DNA of 64,000 nucleotides from CAYFZO01 sp965211995 (GTDB lineage: Bacteria; Pseudomonadota; Gammaproteobacteria; Poriferisulfidales; Oxydemutatoraceae). The notes under the pieces are model-generated. The model saw only the letters and a program-made list of their open reading frames with translations, made no database searches and was not told where the DNA came from. The stretch spans positions 1,550,001 through 1,614,000 of the forward strand of contig OZ243040.1 of assembly GCA_965211995.1 (NCBI GenBank). Direction: 5' to 3'. Both the position numbers and the translations under genes were made by a program. Shown here piece by piece: positions 1 through 9,112 of this stretch. How positions within the stretch are numbered: position 1 is the stretch's first letter; each line of letters starts with the position of its first letter.

Positions 1-540
1 CGCCGCCGCGTTGATGTACGAATGGCACATATTATTGCCATCACCGACCCACGCGACGGTGCGCCCCCGCACGTCGCCGCGCTTTTCCAGATAAGTCAAC
101 ACGTCGGCCAGCAGCTGACACGGGTGGAACCGGTCGGTCAGGCCGTTGATGACCGGCACCCGCGAATGCTCGGCGAACTCGAGCAGGCGCTCGTGCTCGA
201 AAGTGCGCACCATCACCGCGTCGGCCATGCGCGTCAGCACCCGCGCGCTGTCGCCAATCGTCTCGCCGCGCCCAAGTTGAGTGTCGCGCGCCGACAGAAA
301 CAGCGCGTATCCGCCGAGTTGGTGCATCGCCACTTCAAACGACACGCGGGTCCTGGTGGACGACTTCTCGAACACCATGACCAGCACTTTGCCCGCGAGC
401 GGTGCGTGCGCGATCCCCCGGCGCTGCCGCTGTTTCAATTCCAGCGCGCGCGCGAGCAGCGCCCTCAACTCGTCCGGCGTCAGGTCGAGCAGGCTCAGAA
501 AATGCCGGGGCCGTTGCGCGGATGAACTCATGCGGGTCAT
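1..540 (-). CDS. argF: Ornithine carbamoyltransferase, 3' part outside window
   Basis: Converts ornithine and carbamoyl phosphate to citrulline in arginine synthesis, in the cytoplasm. The visible N-terminal ~179 residues carry the carbamoyl-phosphate motif STRTRVSFE near residue 60 and HPCQLLAD near residue 140, both diagnostic of ornithine/aspartate transcarbamoylases, and end at WVGDGNNMCHS. The gene runs off the left edge, so the C-terminal ornithine-binding half is not seen. Two starts are possible, ATG at 540 or ATG at 531. It follows argD by three bases on the same strand, so the two are almost certainly one transcript. ArgF rather than a catabolic carbamoyltransferase is inferred from that linkage. 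Confidence 0.93.
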   Translation of the reverse strand, partial: MTRMSSSAQRPRHFLSLLDLTPDELRALLARALELKQRQRRGIAHAPLAGKVLVMVFEKSSTRTRVSFEVAMHQLGGYALFLSARDTQLGRGETIGDSARVLTRMADAVMVRTFEHERLLEFAEHSRVPVINGLTDRFHPCQLLADVLTYLEKRGDVRGRTVAWVGDGNNMCHSYINAAA

Positions 541-543
541 GCC

Positions 544-1722
544 TCAGGCGGCGTCGGCGACGAAAGCGGGGATCAGATCGGCCAGCGTCGCGACAATCAT
601 ATCGGCCTGCTCGCGCTCGAGGATCAGCGGCGGCAGCAGTCTCACCACCCGCTCGGCGGCAACGTTGATCAGCAGGCCTCGCGCGAGCGCCTGCTGCGCC
701 AGCGGCTTGCACGGCCGGTCGAGTTCGATGCCGAGCATCAACCCCTTGCCGCGGATCGCCGCAACGCCTGCGACGCCGTCGAGCGACGCGCGCAGTTGCG
801 CCGACAGGTACTCGCCCGTCGCCGCGGCACGCGCGCACAAGTTTTCCGCCTGCATCGTTTCCAGCACCGCAAGCGCCGCGGCACAGGCGAGCGGATTGCC
901 GCCGAACGTCGAGCCGTGCATCCCCGGTTCGAGACATTCCGCGACGTGCGCGTCGGCGAGGCACGCGCCGATCGGCACGCCGTTGCCGAGCGCTTTGGCC
1001 GTCGTCAGCACGTCGGGGCGCACGTTTTCGTGATGCCGGCAATACCACGCGCCGGTTCTGCCGACGCCGGTTTGGATCTCGTCGAGGATCAGCAGCGCCC
1101 GGTGCCGGTCGCACAACTCGCGCAACGCGGCGAGATAGCCGTCGTCGGCGGTGCGGACGCCGCCTTCCCCTTGGATCGGCTCGACCATGACCGCGCAAAT
1201 CCGAGGGTGTTCGGTCAGCGCGTGCGCGACCGCGGCGACGTCGTTGAACGGCGTTTGCATAAAGCCCGCGGGCAGCGGGCCGAACGCGGCCCCGGCTTGC
1301 GCATCGGTGGCCGCGAGCGACCCGAGCGTGCGCCCGTGAAAAGCCCCCTCCATCGTGACGATCACCGGTGCGGTATTGCCGCGCCGGTGCGCCCACAGCC
1401 GCGCCAGTTTGATTGCCGCCTCGTTGGCTTCGGTGCCCGAGTTGCAGAAGAACACCCGGTCGAGGCCGCCGATCTCGGCGAGTTTGTCCGCGAGTGTGTC
1501 CTGCGCGCCGATGTCATAAAGATTGGACGTATGCACCAACCGCGCGGCCTGCTCGGAAATGGCGCGAGCGACGGCCGGGTGCGCGTGCCCCAATCCGCAC
1601 ACGGCGAGACCGGACAGCGCGTCGAGATAACGCTTGCCGCCGGTGTCCCACAGCCACGCACCGTCGCCGCGGCTGAACTCGACCGCAAACCGCGCGTAAC
1701 TCCGCATCAAGTGATCACCCAT
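544..1722 (-). CDS. argD: Acetylornithine aminotransferase
   Basis: PLP-dependent class III aminotransferase that transfers an amino group between glutamate and N-acetylglutamate semialdehyde in arginine synthesis; homologues also act on succinyldiaminopimelate. The 392 residues are the family's usual length. Visible landmarks are the N-terminal GDGAWLWDTGGKRYLD, FCNSGTEANEAAIK (phosphate-binding loop), LILDEIQTGVGRTG (the PLP-ring Asp region), and TTAKALGNGVPIGA with the catalytic lysine. The ATG at 1722 begins MGDHLMRSY. A second copy of the first ~45 codons lies just upstream (see the repeat at 1583-1966), so the promoter is probably beyond that copy. Confidence 0.95.
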   Translation of the reverse strand: MGDHLMRSYARFAVEFSRGDGAWLWDTGGKRYLDALSGLAVCGLGHAHPAVARAISEQAARLVHTSNLYDIGAQDTLADKLAEIGGLDRVFFCNSGTEANEAAIKLARLWAHRRGNTAPVIVTMEGAFHGRTLGSLAATDAQAGAAFGPLPAGFMQTPFNDVAAVAHALTEHPRICAVMVEPIQGEGGVRTADDGYLAALRELCDRHRALLILDEIQTGVGRTGAWYCRHHENVRPDVLTTAKALGNGVPIGACLADAHVAECLEPGMHGSTFGGNPLACAAALAVLETMQAENLCARAAATGEYLSAQLRASLDGVAGVAAIRGKGLMLGIELDRPCKPLAQQALARGLLINVAAERVVRLLPPLILEREQADMIVATLADLIPAFVADAA

Positions 1723-1966
1723 CGCTCGCTCGCCGCTTCATGTTGCTCGCCACCGTATAAAAAAGGCCGGCGGCGCGTGGCCCAATCCGCATACGGCGAG
1801 ACCGGACAGCGCGTCGAGATAACGCTTGCCGCCGGTGTCCCACAGCCACGCACCGTCGCCGCGGCTGAACTCGACCGCAAACCGCGCGTAACTCCGCATC
1901 AAGTGATCACCCATCGCTCGCTCGCCGCTCCATATTGCTCACCGCCATATAAAAAAGAACCGACGG
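1583..1966. repeat. 192-bp tandem duplication of the argD 5' end
   Basis: Bases from about 1583 to 1774 (argD codons 1-46 plus ~50 bases upstream) recur at about 1775-1966 with a 192-base offset and only scattered substitutions. The outer copy keeps the ATG (at 1914) and reads in the argD frame for about 46 codons, then through copied leader sequence to a TGA just before the true start. It is therefore a truncated argD leader ORF. The remaining 1967-2090 stretch shows no gene. Confidence 0.9.
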
Positions 1967-2090
1967 CGCACTCGTGGTGCGTCGCCGGAATCGTTCGTGG
2001 AGATTGCTCCGCCGCCGTGCGTCAGGCCACGCATCGGAGGCTGCACGCTGAGATCGGCTGCCGGTATCGGCCGCTGTCAAATAAGAGCCG

Positions 2091-2714
2091 TCAGAACGGC
2101 AGGCCGAGACCATGCACGCCGCCGCCGACCATGCACATCAGCATCGGCACCGACAGCAGGGTGTTCGTGCGGGACGCCATCAGGGCGATTTTCTTCGCTT
2201 TCGCTTTCTCCTCGTCGCTCGCGCTGACACCGCCGAGACCGAGGATCTTTTTCTGGTTCGGCCAGATCAGCACCCACACGTTGAACAGCATGATCGTGCC
2301 GAGCCACGCACCGACGCCGATAATCTGCATTCCCACCTGGGAGGAGTCCAGCGTGAACGCGGTGATGAACCCGCCGCCGCCGGCCAGCACCTCGAGCGCA
2401 GCCACGCCGGTCAGCCAGGTCAGCAACGCGCTGTAGCGGAACCACGCGAGCGCTTTCGGTGCGACGTACTGGTTGATCGCCGCGGGCCCCGGACCGCCCG
2501 AATCCACCGCGGCCTCGCCGACGGCGGGCACCTGGACGAAATTGAAGTAGTAAAGCAGGCCGATCCAGACGATGCCGACCACCACGTGCAGCCATACGAT
2601 CACGGCCGTCATGCCGGAGGCGTACGAACCGGCGGACGTCATCACCAAACTGATGATGATCGCCAGGATAAAGCCGGAGACAATAGTTCCGACAACGGAG
2701 TTGAGCGGATTCAT
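2091..2714 (-). CDS. puuD: PuuD-like (DUF989) urate hydroxylase membrane domain protein
   Basis: Integral membrane protein of 207 residues resembling the N-terminal domain of PuuD, the membrane urate oxidase that opens the purine ring and passes electrons to cytochrome c. Four or five hydrophobic helices are visible: residues ~8-28, ~37-62 with the conserved IVWLHVVVGIVWIGLLY (its His is a likely haem ligand), ~92-112, ~120-142, and a C-terminal one. The C-terminal cytochrome c domain of full-length PuuD (CxxCH) is absent, as in shorter members of the family. ATG 2714 is chosen because GGAGG sits just upstream; a longer TTG start at 2729 overlaps that site. Substrate is inferred from family only. 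Confidence 0.75.
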   Translation of the reverse strand: MNPLNSVVGTIVSGFILAIIISLVMTSAGSYASGMTAVIVWLHVVVGIVWIGLLYYFNFVQVPAVGEAAVDSGGPGPAAINQYVAPKALAWFRYSALLTWLTGVAALEVLAGGGGFITAFTLDSSQVGMQIIGVGAWLGTIMLFNVWVLIWPNQKKILGLGGVSASDEEKAKAKKIALMASRTNTLLSVPMLMCMVGGGVHGLGLPF

Positions 2715-2802
2715 CAGAGCATCCTCCAACGGTTCAAGAAGTGATTCTTGTTATTATAGCGTGATTTCAGCCTGCGCCCGTTGCGCGCCCGCGGATTGAC
2801 TC

Positions 2803-4347
2803 ATGGATGCAGTCGAATTAAGTCTTTTCAATCAGCGGATCACCGCCGTGTGCGACGAGATGGGCGCGCGGCTCCGTCAGGCCGCGTTTTCCCCCAACAT
2901 ACGCGACCGCCTGGATTATTCCTGCGCGGTGTTTGACGCCGCGGCGCGTCTGGTCGCGCAGGCGGCGCACATCCCGGTGCACCTCGGCAGCATGGCGTAC
3001 GCGCTGCAACAGGTCGTCGGCGAATTCACGTGGCGCGACGGCGACATGGTGGTGTTCAACGACCCGTTTCTCGGCGGCACCCACTTGCCGGACGTCACCG
3101 TGGTCGCGCCGGTGTTTGCGCACGCGCGCCTCGTCGGTTTCGTCGCCAACCGCGCGCATCACGCCGACATCGGGTCGGACACGCCCGGCGGCATGCCGGT
3201 GTCTTCGTCGCTCGCAGAGGAAGGCATCATCATTTCACCGCAATATCTCGTGGCCGGCGGGCGCACCGACCACGCCAAACTCGAGCAATTTGTCGCCGCT
3301 TCGTGCAACCCGCGCGATGAGACCGGCGACTACGCCGCGCAGATCGCCGCCAACCGCGTCGGCGTCGAGCGGCTGTCGGCGCTGGCGTCGGGGCGGGGCA
3401 CCGACGCTTACGCCGCCGCCCTCGACGAAATCAACCGCTACGGCGAAAGGCTCGGACGCAAGGCACTCGCGGTGATCCCGCGCGGCGCGTGGTCGTTCAC
3501 CGACTACATGGACGACGACGGCTTCGGCACGACCGACGTTGCGATCCGCGTAACACTCGAGGTCGGCGACGCCGGTGTGCGCGCCGATTTCACCGGCACC
3601 GCGGCGCAGGTCAAAGGCAACGTCAATTGCCCGCTTGCGGTGGCGGTCGCCGCGGTGCATTACGTCTTCCGCTGCTTTCTCCCGGCTTACGCGCCGACTT
3701 GCGCCGGCGTGTTTTCGATGATCGAAATCGCGGCGCCGCGAGGTTCGCTCGTGAATGCAAAGCCGCCGGCGGCGGTCACCGGCGGCAACGTCGAGACGAG
3801 TTCGCGCATCGTGGATTGCGTGATCGGCGCACTGAGCAAAGCGCTGCCCGAAACAATGCCCGCGGCGAGCCAAGGCACGATGAACAATCTGGCGATGGGA
3901 CACAAACAGGACGCCCGCGACCCGGCCTGGGCATACTACGAAACGATCGGCGGCGGCTGCGGCGCCGACGCCAACGGGCCGGGGCGCTCGGCGGTGCAGT
4001 CGCACATGACCAACACCTTGAACACCCCGGTCGAAGTGCTCGAAATGAAATACCCGCTGAGAATCCATCGTTACGCCGTGCGCCACGGCAGCGGCGGACG
4101 CGGGGGGTTTTGCGGCGGTGACGGGATCGTGCGCGAGTACGAGTTTCTGCGTCCCGCCGTGTTCACCATTTTGAGCGAGCGCCGCGCGCGTGCGCCGTGG
4201 GGCCTCGCGGGCGGCGGCGACGGCGTGCGCGGCACAAACCTGCTGAACGGCGAACCGTTGCCGGCCAAGACGATGAGGCAAGTCGGGCGCGGCGACCGCC
4301 TGACGATCAAAACACCGGGAGGGGGCGGATTCGGTCCGGTTAAATGA
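2803..4347 (+). CDS. hyuB: Hydantoinase B / oxoprolinase family protein
   Basis: 514-residue HyuB-type subunit. With an HyuA partner, the family cleaves hydantoin, N-methylhydantoin, 5-oxoproline or acetone-type substrates using ATP. Recognisable blocks are the N-terminal RLDYSCAVFDAAARLVAQAAHIPVH, FNDPFLGGTHLPDVTV, FVANRAHHADIG with its His pair, NCPLAVAVAAVHYVFR, TGGNVETSSRIVD and YETIGGGCGAD, ending with a glycine-rich TPGGGGFG. No hyuA is adjacent: the upstream neighbour is puuD in divergent orientation and downstream is ~830 bases of non-coding DNA. The partner is either elsewhere or lost, so the substrate cannot be assigned. A role beside puuD in purine or hydantoin breakdown is speculation. 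Confidence 0.9.
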   Translation: MDAVELSLFNQRITAVCDEMGARLRQAAFSPNIRDRLDYSCAVFDAAARLVAQAAHIPVHLGSMAYALQQVVGEFTWRDGDMVVFNDPFLGGTHLPDVTVVAPVFAHARLVGFVANRAHHADIGSDTPGGMPVSSSLAEEGIIISPQYLVAGGRTDHAKLEQFVAASCNPRDETGDYAAQIAANRVGVERLSALASGRGTDAYAAALDEINRYGERLGRKALAVIPRGAWSFTDYMDDDGFGTTDVAIRVTLEVGDAGVRADFTGTAAQVKGNVNCPLAVAVAAVHYVFRCFLPAYAPTCAGVFSMIEIAAPRGSLVNAKPPAAVTGGNVETSSRIVDCVIGALSKALPETMPAASQGTMNNLAMGHKQDARDPAWAYYETIGGGCGADANGPGRSAVQSHMTNTLNTPVEVLEMKYPLRIHRYAVRHGSGGRGGFCGGDGIVREYEFLRPAVFTILSERRARAPWGLAGGGDGVRGTNLLNGEPLPAKTMRQVGRGDRLTIKTPGGGGFGPVK

Positions 4348-4400
4348 AGGTTCAAGACAACTGAACGGCCCCGCCGGCTTCAAGTCTGAAGTGCAACGTT

Positions 4401-4694
4401 GGCCCGTCATCCTCCGGCGCCCGGCCACATTGTCTTGTCTATTCTCCCCACTGATCGCGGACTGCGCCCGGTCGATTCCTCCTCAAGAGCGCCGTAATCT
4501 TCGGCGGCCTGCCCTGCTTCCTTTTGTCGCACTTCGGACCGGCAGTTGGCCCGTCATCCTCCGGCGCCCGCCCGCATCGTCTTGTCTATTCCCCCGCCGA
4601 TCACGGACTGCGCCCGGCCGATTCCTCCTCAAGAGCGCCGTAATCTTCGGCGGCCTGCCCTGCTTCCTTTCGTCGCACTTCGGACCGGCAGTTA
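4401..4694. repeat. 147-bp direct repeat, two copies, in non-coding DNA
   Basis: 4401-4547 is repeated at 4548-4694 with few differences; each unit begins GGCCCGTCATCCTCCGGCGC and ends CGGACCGGCAGTT. It lies in the 834-base gap between hyuB and grxD. I see no protein-like reading frame in the gap, only chance ORFs over the repeat. The rest of 4348-5120 shows no gene. Confidence 0.88.
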
Positions 4695-5120
4695 GTCCCC
4701 GAACGCGGGGCGCCGAATCAAAGCAGAAGCACAAAGCGAAAACCCTGCTTTGAAGCAACGGGACCTCACCGTTGGGGTTTTACAATACGCGCCTGCGTTA
4801 TCGCCGGGCACGGTCGCGCATCGGAGTTTCCCGCAGCAATTTCCAAGTTGCGGGCGGCGCATAAAGAAAAAACCGCAAAGCATGAACAGCGGATATAGTC
4901 CCCTTAAACGGAACCCGGCCCTTGTTTTCATTCATGGCACGCCGCGTCGTGCACGCTCAGCACGCCCGAACAGAAACCGACTCTCGTTGTCATTCAGGTC
5001 CCCGACACCGCCGCTGCGGTCTTGCGGGTGCCGCATGTCATGTCCCGCACACGGGGGCGGCTTGTCTTCAGAGCCAAGATAACGGCTGACTTAGCTTCCT
5101 TATAACCCCCTCAAGTTATC

Positions 5121-5150
5121 TTGAATCTATTTTTCCATAGCAGTTATAAT
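5121..5150 (+). promoter_or_regulatory. Sigma-70 type promoter for grxD
   Basis: TTGAAT at 5121-5126 and TATAAT at 5145-5150 with an 18-base spacer. A second TATAAT-like box is at 5158-5163. The predicted transcript would start near 5157 and carry the GGAGG site at 5170-5174 ahead of the grxD ATG at 5182. Confidence 0.6.
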
Positions 5151-5181
5151 GAGAAGTTATAATCAACCCGGAGGCCGAACA

Positions 5182-5517
5182 ATGGATATCCTGGACCAAC
5201 TGAAACAACAGATCGAAAGCAACGCGGTGCTCATTTACATGAAGGGAACGCCGCAGATGCCACAGTGCGGCTTCTCGAGCCGCACGTGCGCGGCTTTGCA
5301 GCAGTGCGGCGGCAAATTCGCCTACGTGAACATCCTGATGGAGCCCGAAGTGCACCGCAATCTGCCGCGGGTTTCCGACTGGCCGACTTTCCCGCAGGTC
5401 TTCATCAACGGCAAACTGGTCGGCGGCTGCGACATCGTGATGGAATTGTTTGAAAGCGGCAAACTCAAGCAGATGGTGGAACAGGCGACGACCCATTCCG
5501 GAGCCGATTCGACCTGA
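5182..5517 (+). CDS. grxD: Monothiol glutaredoxin, Grx4 family (CGFS)
   Basis: 111-residue monothiol glutaredoxin that binds and transfers [2Fe-2S] clusters with glutathione. The KGTPQMPQCGFSS segment near residues 23-35 holds the CGFS active site, followed by WPTFPQVFINGKLVGGCDI (the cis-Pro/glutathione-binding motif). Length matches E. coli GrxD. ATG 5182 is preceded by GGAGG eight bases upstream; an in-frame ATG at 5149 lacks a ribosome-binding site and lies inside the promoter. It is followed after 56 bases by ppa. Confidence 0.95.
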   Translation: MDILDQLKQQIESNAVLIYMKGTPQMPQCGFSSRTCAALQQCGGKFAYVNILMEPEVHRNLPRVSDWPTFPQVFINGKLVGGCDIVMELFESGKLKQMVEQATTHSGADST

Positions 5518-5573
5518 CGGTCCGCGGGTGCCGCCCGCGATGGCCGCGCGCCAGAACTCTCGGCGTAAAGACA

Positions 5574-6113
5574 GTGCTCATTGACAAAATTCCCGCCGGC
5601 GAAAACGTGCCCGACGTGTTGAACGCGATCATCGAGATCCCGGCGCGTTCCGACCCGGTCAAGTACGAAATAGAAAAAAACAGCGGCGCGGTGTTCGTTG
5701 ACCGCTTTGTGAACGTGCCGATGTACTACCCGTGCAACTACGGCTTTGTTCCGCAGACCCTGTCGGAAGACGGCGACCCGCTTGACATTTTGGTGGTCAC
5801 CCCGGTGCCGGTGCTGACCGGCTCGGTCATCCCCTGCCGCCCGCTCGACGCCCTCGAAATGTCGGACGAGGCGGGACGCGACCTCAAACTGCTCGCCACG
5901 CCGGCGCCCGGCATGAACGGCGGCTACGACGACGCGCGGTCGGCCGCGGAGTTGCCCCCCGACCTGCTCGATCAGATCGTGCATTTCTTTGAACATTACA
6001 AAGCGCTCGAACCCGGCAAGTGGGTCAAGGTCGAGGGCTGGCTCGGAGCGGCGGCGGCGAAGCGCGAGATCATGAACAGCGTCGCCCGGTTTACCAAGAA
6101 CGATCAGGAGTGA
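5574..6113 (+). CDS. ppa: Inorganic pyrophosphatase, family I
   Basis: 179-residue soluble Mg-dependent pyrophosphatase that hydrolyses PPi from biosynthesis. Characteristic sequence includes AIIEIPARSDPVKYEIEK, the YYPCNYGFVPQTLSEDGDPLDILV block with three metal-binding aspartates, and the conserved HFFEHYKALEPGKWVKV. The start is a GTG at 5574. Its TGA overlaps the GTG start of mrdA (GTGA, four bases), so ppa heads the elongation operon by translational coupling. Confidence 0.95.
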   Translation: MLIDKIPAGENVPDVLNAIIEIPARSDPVKYEIEKNSGAVFVDRFVNVPMYYPCNYGFVPQTLSEDGDPLDILVVTPVPVLTGSVIPCRPLDALEMSDEAGRDLKLLATPAPGMNGGYDDARSAAELPPDLLDQIVHFFEHYKALEPGKWVKVEGWLGAAAAKREIMNSVARFTKNDQE

Positions 6114-7978
6114 CTCGGTTGCGGCGCCGGAATTACAACAGGATCTTTTTCAGACGCACGTGGCTTGCAGTGATCGCCACCGTCGCCCTGAGCGCGGCGC
6201 TGATGCTCAACCTGGTGGCGTTGCAGATCAAGAATCAGGCGCATTACAGCACGCTCGCCGACAGCAACCGCCTGCACCTCACCGCAATCGCGCCGCCCAG
6301 AGGCATCCTTTACGAACGCAACGGCCTGACGCTGGCGGCCAACCGCACGCTCTACCGGCTTGAATTGACCCCCTCGCTGGCCGGCGACGTCGAAGCGACG
6401 CTCGCACGGCTGCAACGCGTTGTCGCGCTCGACGCACGCGACCTCGACCGTTTCAGGCAGACCGCCGCGAAGCGCTCGCCTTTTCAAAGCGTGGTTTTGA
6501 AACCGCACCTGACGGAGACCGAGATTGCGCGGTTCGCAGTCGACCGCCACCGTTTCGACGGCGTCGAGATCGTGGGTGAAATCGGGCGCCACTACCCCTA
6601 CCGCGAAACTTTCGCCCACGCGGTCGGCTACATCGGGCTGCTCGACCAGGAGGATCTGGCATCGGTGGACCGGCGCGATTACCGCGGCACCCGCTACATC
6701 GGCAAGGTCGGGCTCGAGAAGAAGTACGAGGGACTGCTGCACGGCAAGCCGGGCGTGCGCACGATCGAGGTCAACGCGCAGGGGCGCGTCATCAGGGAGA
6801 TCGGCAAACGCAGCCCGCAACCCGGGCGCGACGTGCTGCTGACTCTCGACCGCAACCTGCAGATCGCCGCGTACGAGGCGCTCGGCGATTACGAGGGCGC
6901 GGTGGTGGTGATGGACCCGCGCAACGGCGACGTCCTGGCGCTCGTCAGCAAACCCGCGTTCAACCCCAATCAGTTTCTCTACGGTTTCAGCACCGACGCC
7001 TACAACCAACTGGCTTCGTCGCCCCGACGTCACTTCTTTCACCGCGCGGTGTTCGGGCAGTACCCGCCGGGTTCAACCATCAAGCCGCTGGTCGCGCTCG
7101 CCGGCCTGCACCACAACATAACGTCACCCGACTACTATATGTTTGCGGGCCCGCATTTCTCGGTGCCGGGCAACGAGCGGCGGTTTCACGACTGGAAACC
7201 CGCGGGACACGGCTGGGTGAATCTGCGCGAATCCATCGCGCAATCGTGCGACGTGTATTTCTATGATCTCGCTTACCGCACCGGCATAGACAATCTGCAC
7301 CGGGTGCTTACAGCGTTCGGCCTGGGCGGCGTCAGCGGCATCGACATGGCCGGCGAGGCGCCCGGGCTCGTGCCTTCGCGCGAGTGGAAGCAAGCGCAAC
7401 TCGAGCAGCCGTGGTTTCCGGAGGAGACGGTGATCACCGGCATCGGTCAGGGCTATCTGCTTACGACGCCGCTGCAACTCGCCGCCGCCACCGCGACGAT
7501 TGCGAACCGCGGCGCCAAAGTGACGCCGCGCCTGGTGCGGGCGGTGCGCAGCCGCAAGCGGCAAGGCTGGCAGGCGCGCCGACCGGCGTCCGCAGGCACG
7601 GTCGAGTTCGCCCCCGAGCACTGGGATCTGGTGATCAACGGCATGGTGGACGCGGTGCACCGACCGCACGGCACCGCCTATCGCATCGGCGCGGACGCCC
7701 CCTACATCATGGCCGGCAAAACCGGCACCGCCCAGACCCACAGCATCAGCGAAGAGGAGCGCGCACAAAACATCAAGGTGACCGAAAAACACCTGATGGA
7801 CCATGCGCTGTTCATCGCTTTCGCGCCGGTGGACAATCCGACGGTCGTGATCACGGTGGTGGTCGAACACGTCGGCGGCGGCGCCAAGTACGCCGCGCCG
7901 ATTGCCCGCCGGGTGCTCGACACTTATTTTGAACCGCCGACGGCCGCCGCGGGCGCGCCCGGCGTCACTTCGGGCTGA
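6110..7978 (+). CDS. mrdA: Penicillin-binding protein 2 (elongation transpeptidase)
   Basis: 622-residue class B penicillin-binding protein, the D,D-transpeptidase of the rod (elongasome) complex, anchored in the inner membrane with its catalytic part in the periplasm. A single N-terminal hydrophobic anchor (TWLAVIATVALSAALMLNLVAL) is followed by the pedestal domain (PPRGILYERNG) and the transpeptidase motifs: PPGSTIKPL (SxxK, active serine), SQSCD (SxN variant) and GKTGTAQ. GTG 6110 overlaps the ppa stop and has CAGGAG upstream; longer versions would overlap ppa. rodA follows after 12 bases, the usual mrdA-mrdB pair. Confidence 0.96.
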   Translation: MTRLRRRNYNRIFFRRTWLAVIATVALSAALMLNLVALQIKNQAHYSTLADSNRLHLTAIAPPRGILYERNGLTLAANRTLYRLELTPSLAGDVEATLARLQRVVALDARDLDRFRQTAAKRSPFQSVVLKPHLTETEIARFAVDRHRFDGVEIVGEIGRHYPYRETFAHAVGYIGLLDQEDLASVDRRDYRGTRYIGKVGLEKKYEGLLHGKPGVRTIEVNAQGRVIREIGKRSPQPGRDVLLTLDRNLQIAAYEALGDYEGAVVVMDPRNGDVLALVSKPAFNPNQFLYGFSTDAYNQLASSPRRHFFHRAVFGQYPPGSTIKPLVALAGLHHNITSPDYYMFAGPHFSVPGNERRFHDWKPAGHGWVNLRESIAQSCDVYFYDLAYRTGIDNLHRVLTAFGLGGVSGIDMAGEAPGLVPSREWKQAQLEQPWFPEETVITGIGQGYLLTTPLQLAAATATIANRGAKVTPRLVRAVRSRKRQGWQARRPASAGTVEFAPEHWDLVINGMVDAVHRPHGTAYRIGADAPYIMAGKTGTAQTHSISEEERAQNIKVTEKHLMDHALFIAFAPVDNPTVVITVVVEHVGGGAKYAAPIARRVLDTYFEPPTAAAGAPGVTSG

Positions 7979-7990
7979 GGCAAGCGACGC

Positions 7991-9112
7991 TTGTACAGCG
8001 ACTCATTCGTCATCGGCGCAAGACTGCCGCTGCGCCGTTTTTTTGAACTCGACTACGTGTTGCTCGCGGCGCTCGCGGCGCTCGCGGTGCTGAGCGGGGT
8101 GACGCTTTACAGCGCCGGCGGCCAGGACGCCGGCCTCATCATGCGCCAGACGGCCAGGTTCGGGGTGGGGTTCGCGCTGATGTTGATGCTGGCGCAGGTG
8201 CCGGTCGCGGTGTACCGCAAATTGAGCCCGTGGCTGTACCTGCTGGGCGTGCTGTCGTTGCTGCTGGTGTTGTTCGCCGGCGACATCAGCAAGGGCGCCC
8301 AGCGCTGGCTCGACCTGTGGGTGGTCAAATTCCAGCCGTCGGAGTTGCTCAAACTTGTGGTGCCGATGGCGCTGTGCTGGCTGTTCGCGTCGGACCACCC
8401 CATTCCGAGGGCGTGGAAGTTCGTGCTGGCGCCGGTGCTGGTCGCCGTGCCGGTGCTGATCGTCGCGCTGCAGCCGGATCTCGGCACCGCGATCTTGATC
8501 GCGATGTCCGGACTGTTCGTAATCTTTCTCGCGGGGTTTCACTGGTTTTGGATCATTTTGTTCGCGGGGGCGTCGCTGGCGATCGCGCCCGTCGTATGGC
8601 ACTCGCTGCTCGACTATCAGAAACAGCGCCTGCTCGCTTTTTTCAATCCCGAAAGCGACCCGCTCGGAGCGGGCTACCACATCATTCAATCGAAGATTGC
8701 AATCGGCTCCGGCGGCATCTGGGGCAAGGGCTGGCTGCAGGGCTCACAGTCGCAACTCGATTTCATCCCGGAACGGGCGACCGATTTTATCTTTGCGGTG
8801 TTTTCGGAAGAGTTCGGCTTTGTCGGCATCTGCCTGCTGGTGTCGCTGTATCTGCTGGTCGTGTTCCGCGGATTTACAATCTCGCTCAAGGCCGCGGACG
8901 AATTCGGCAGGTTGCTCGCGGGCGGCCTGGTGCTGTCTTTCTTTCTGTCTTTCTTTGTCAACGTCGGCATGGTCAGCGGTTTGCTGCCGGTCGTCGGCGT
9001 GCCGCTGCCGCTCGTCAGTTACGGCGGCACCTCGGTCGTGACCTTGCTTGCTTCATTCGGTATCCTGATGGCCGTCGCGAGATACCGGCCGATGATGAGG
9101 AGCGTCTTTTGA
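7991..9112 (+). CDS. rodA: RodA, SEDS peptidoglycan glycosyltransferase
   Basis: 373-residue polytopic SEDS protein that polymerises lipid II and works with PBP2 during cylindrical growth. About ten membrane helices are evident. Diagnostic stretches are KGAQRWLDL, FQPSELLKL, QPDLGTA, the periplasmic-loop QSKIAIGSGGIWGKGW and the C-terminal GVPLPLVSYGGTS. The start is TTG 7991, 12 bases after mrdA. The final TGA overlaps the TTG start of mltB, indicating coupled translation. Confidence 0.96.
   Translation: MYSDSFVIGARLPLRRFFELDYVLLAALAALAVLSGVTLYSAGGQDAGLIMRQTARFGVGFALMLMLAQVPVAVYRKLSPWLYLLGVLSLLLVLFAGDISKGAQRWLDLWVVKFQPSELLKLVVPMALCWLFASDHPIPRAWKFVLAPVLVAVPVLIVALQPDLGTAILIAMSGLFVIFLAGFHWFWIILFAGASLAIAPVVWHSLLDYQKQRLLAFFNPESDPLGAGYHIIQSKIAIGSGGIWGKGWLQGSQSQLDFIPERATDFIFAVFSEEFGFVGICLLVSLYLLVVFRGFTISLKAADEFGRLLAGGLVLSFFLSFFVNVGMVSGLLPVVGVPLPLVSYGGTSVVTLLASFGILMAVARYRPMMRSVF

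Noticed and set aside
796..2436. 546-codon plus-strand frame over argD and its duplicate
   Set aside because: Antisense to argD; the duplicated stretch repeats within it because the DNA repeats.
8230..9108. Long open frame upstream of mltB in the same frame
   Set aside because: It is the shadow of rodA; the real MltB sequence begins at the TTG at 9109.
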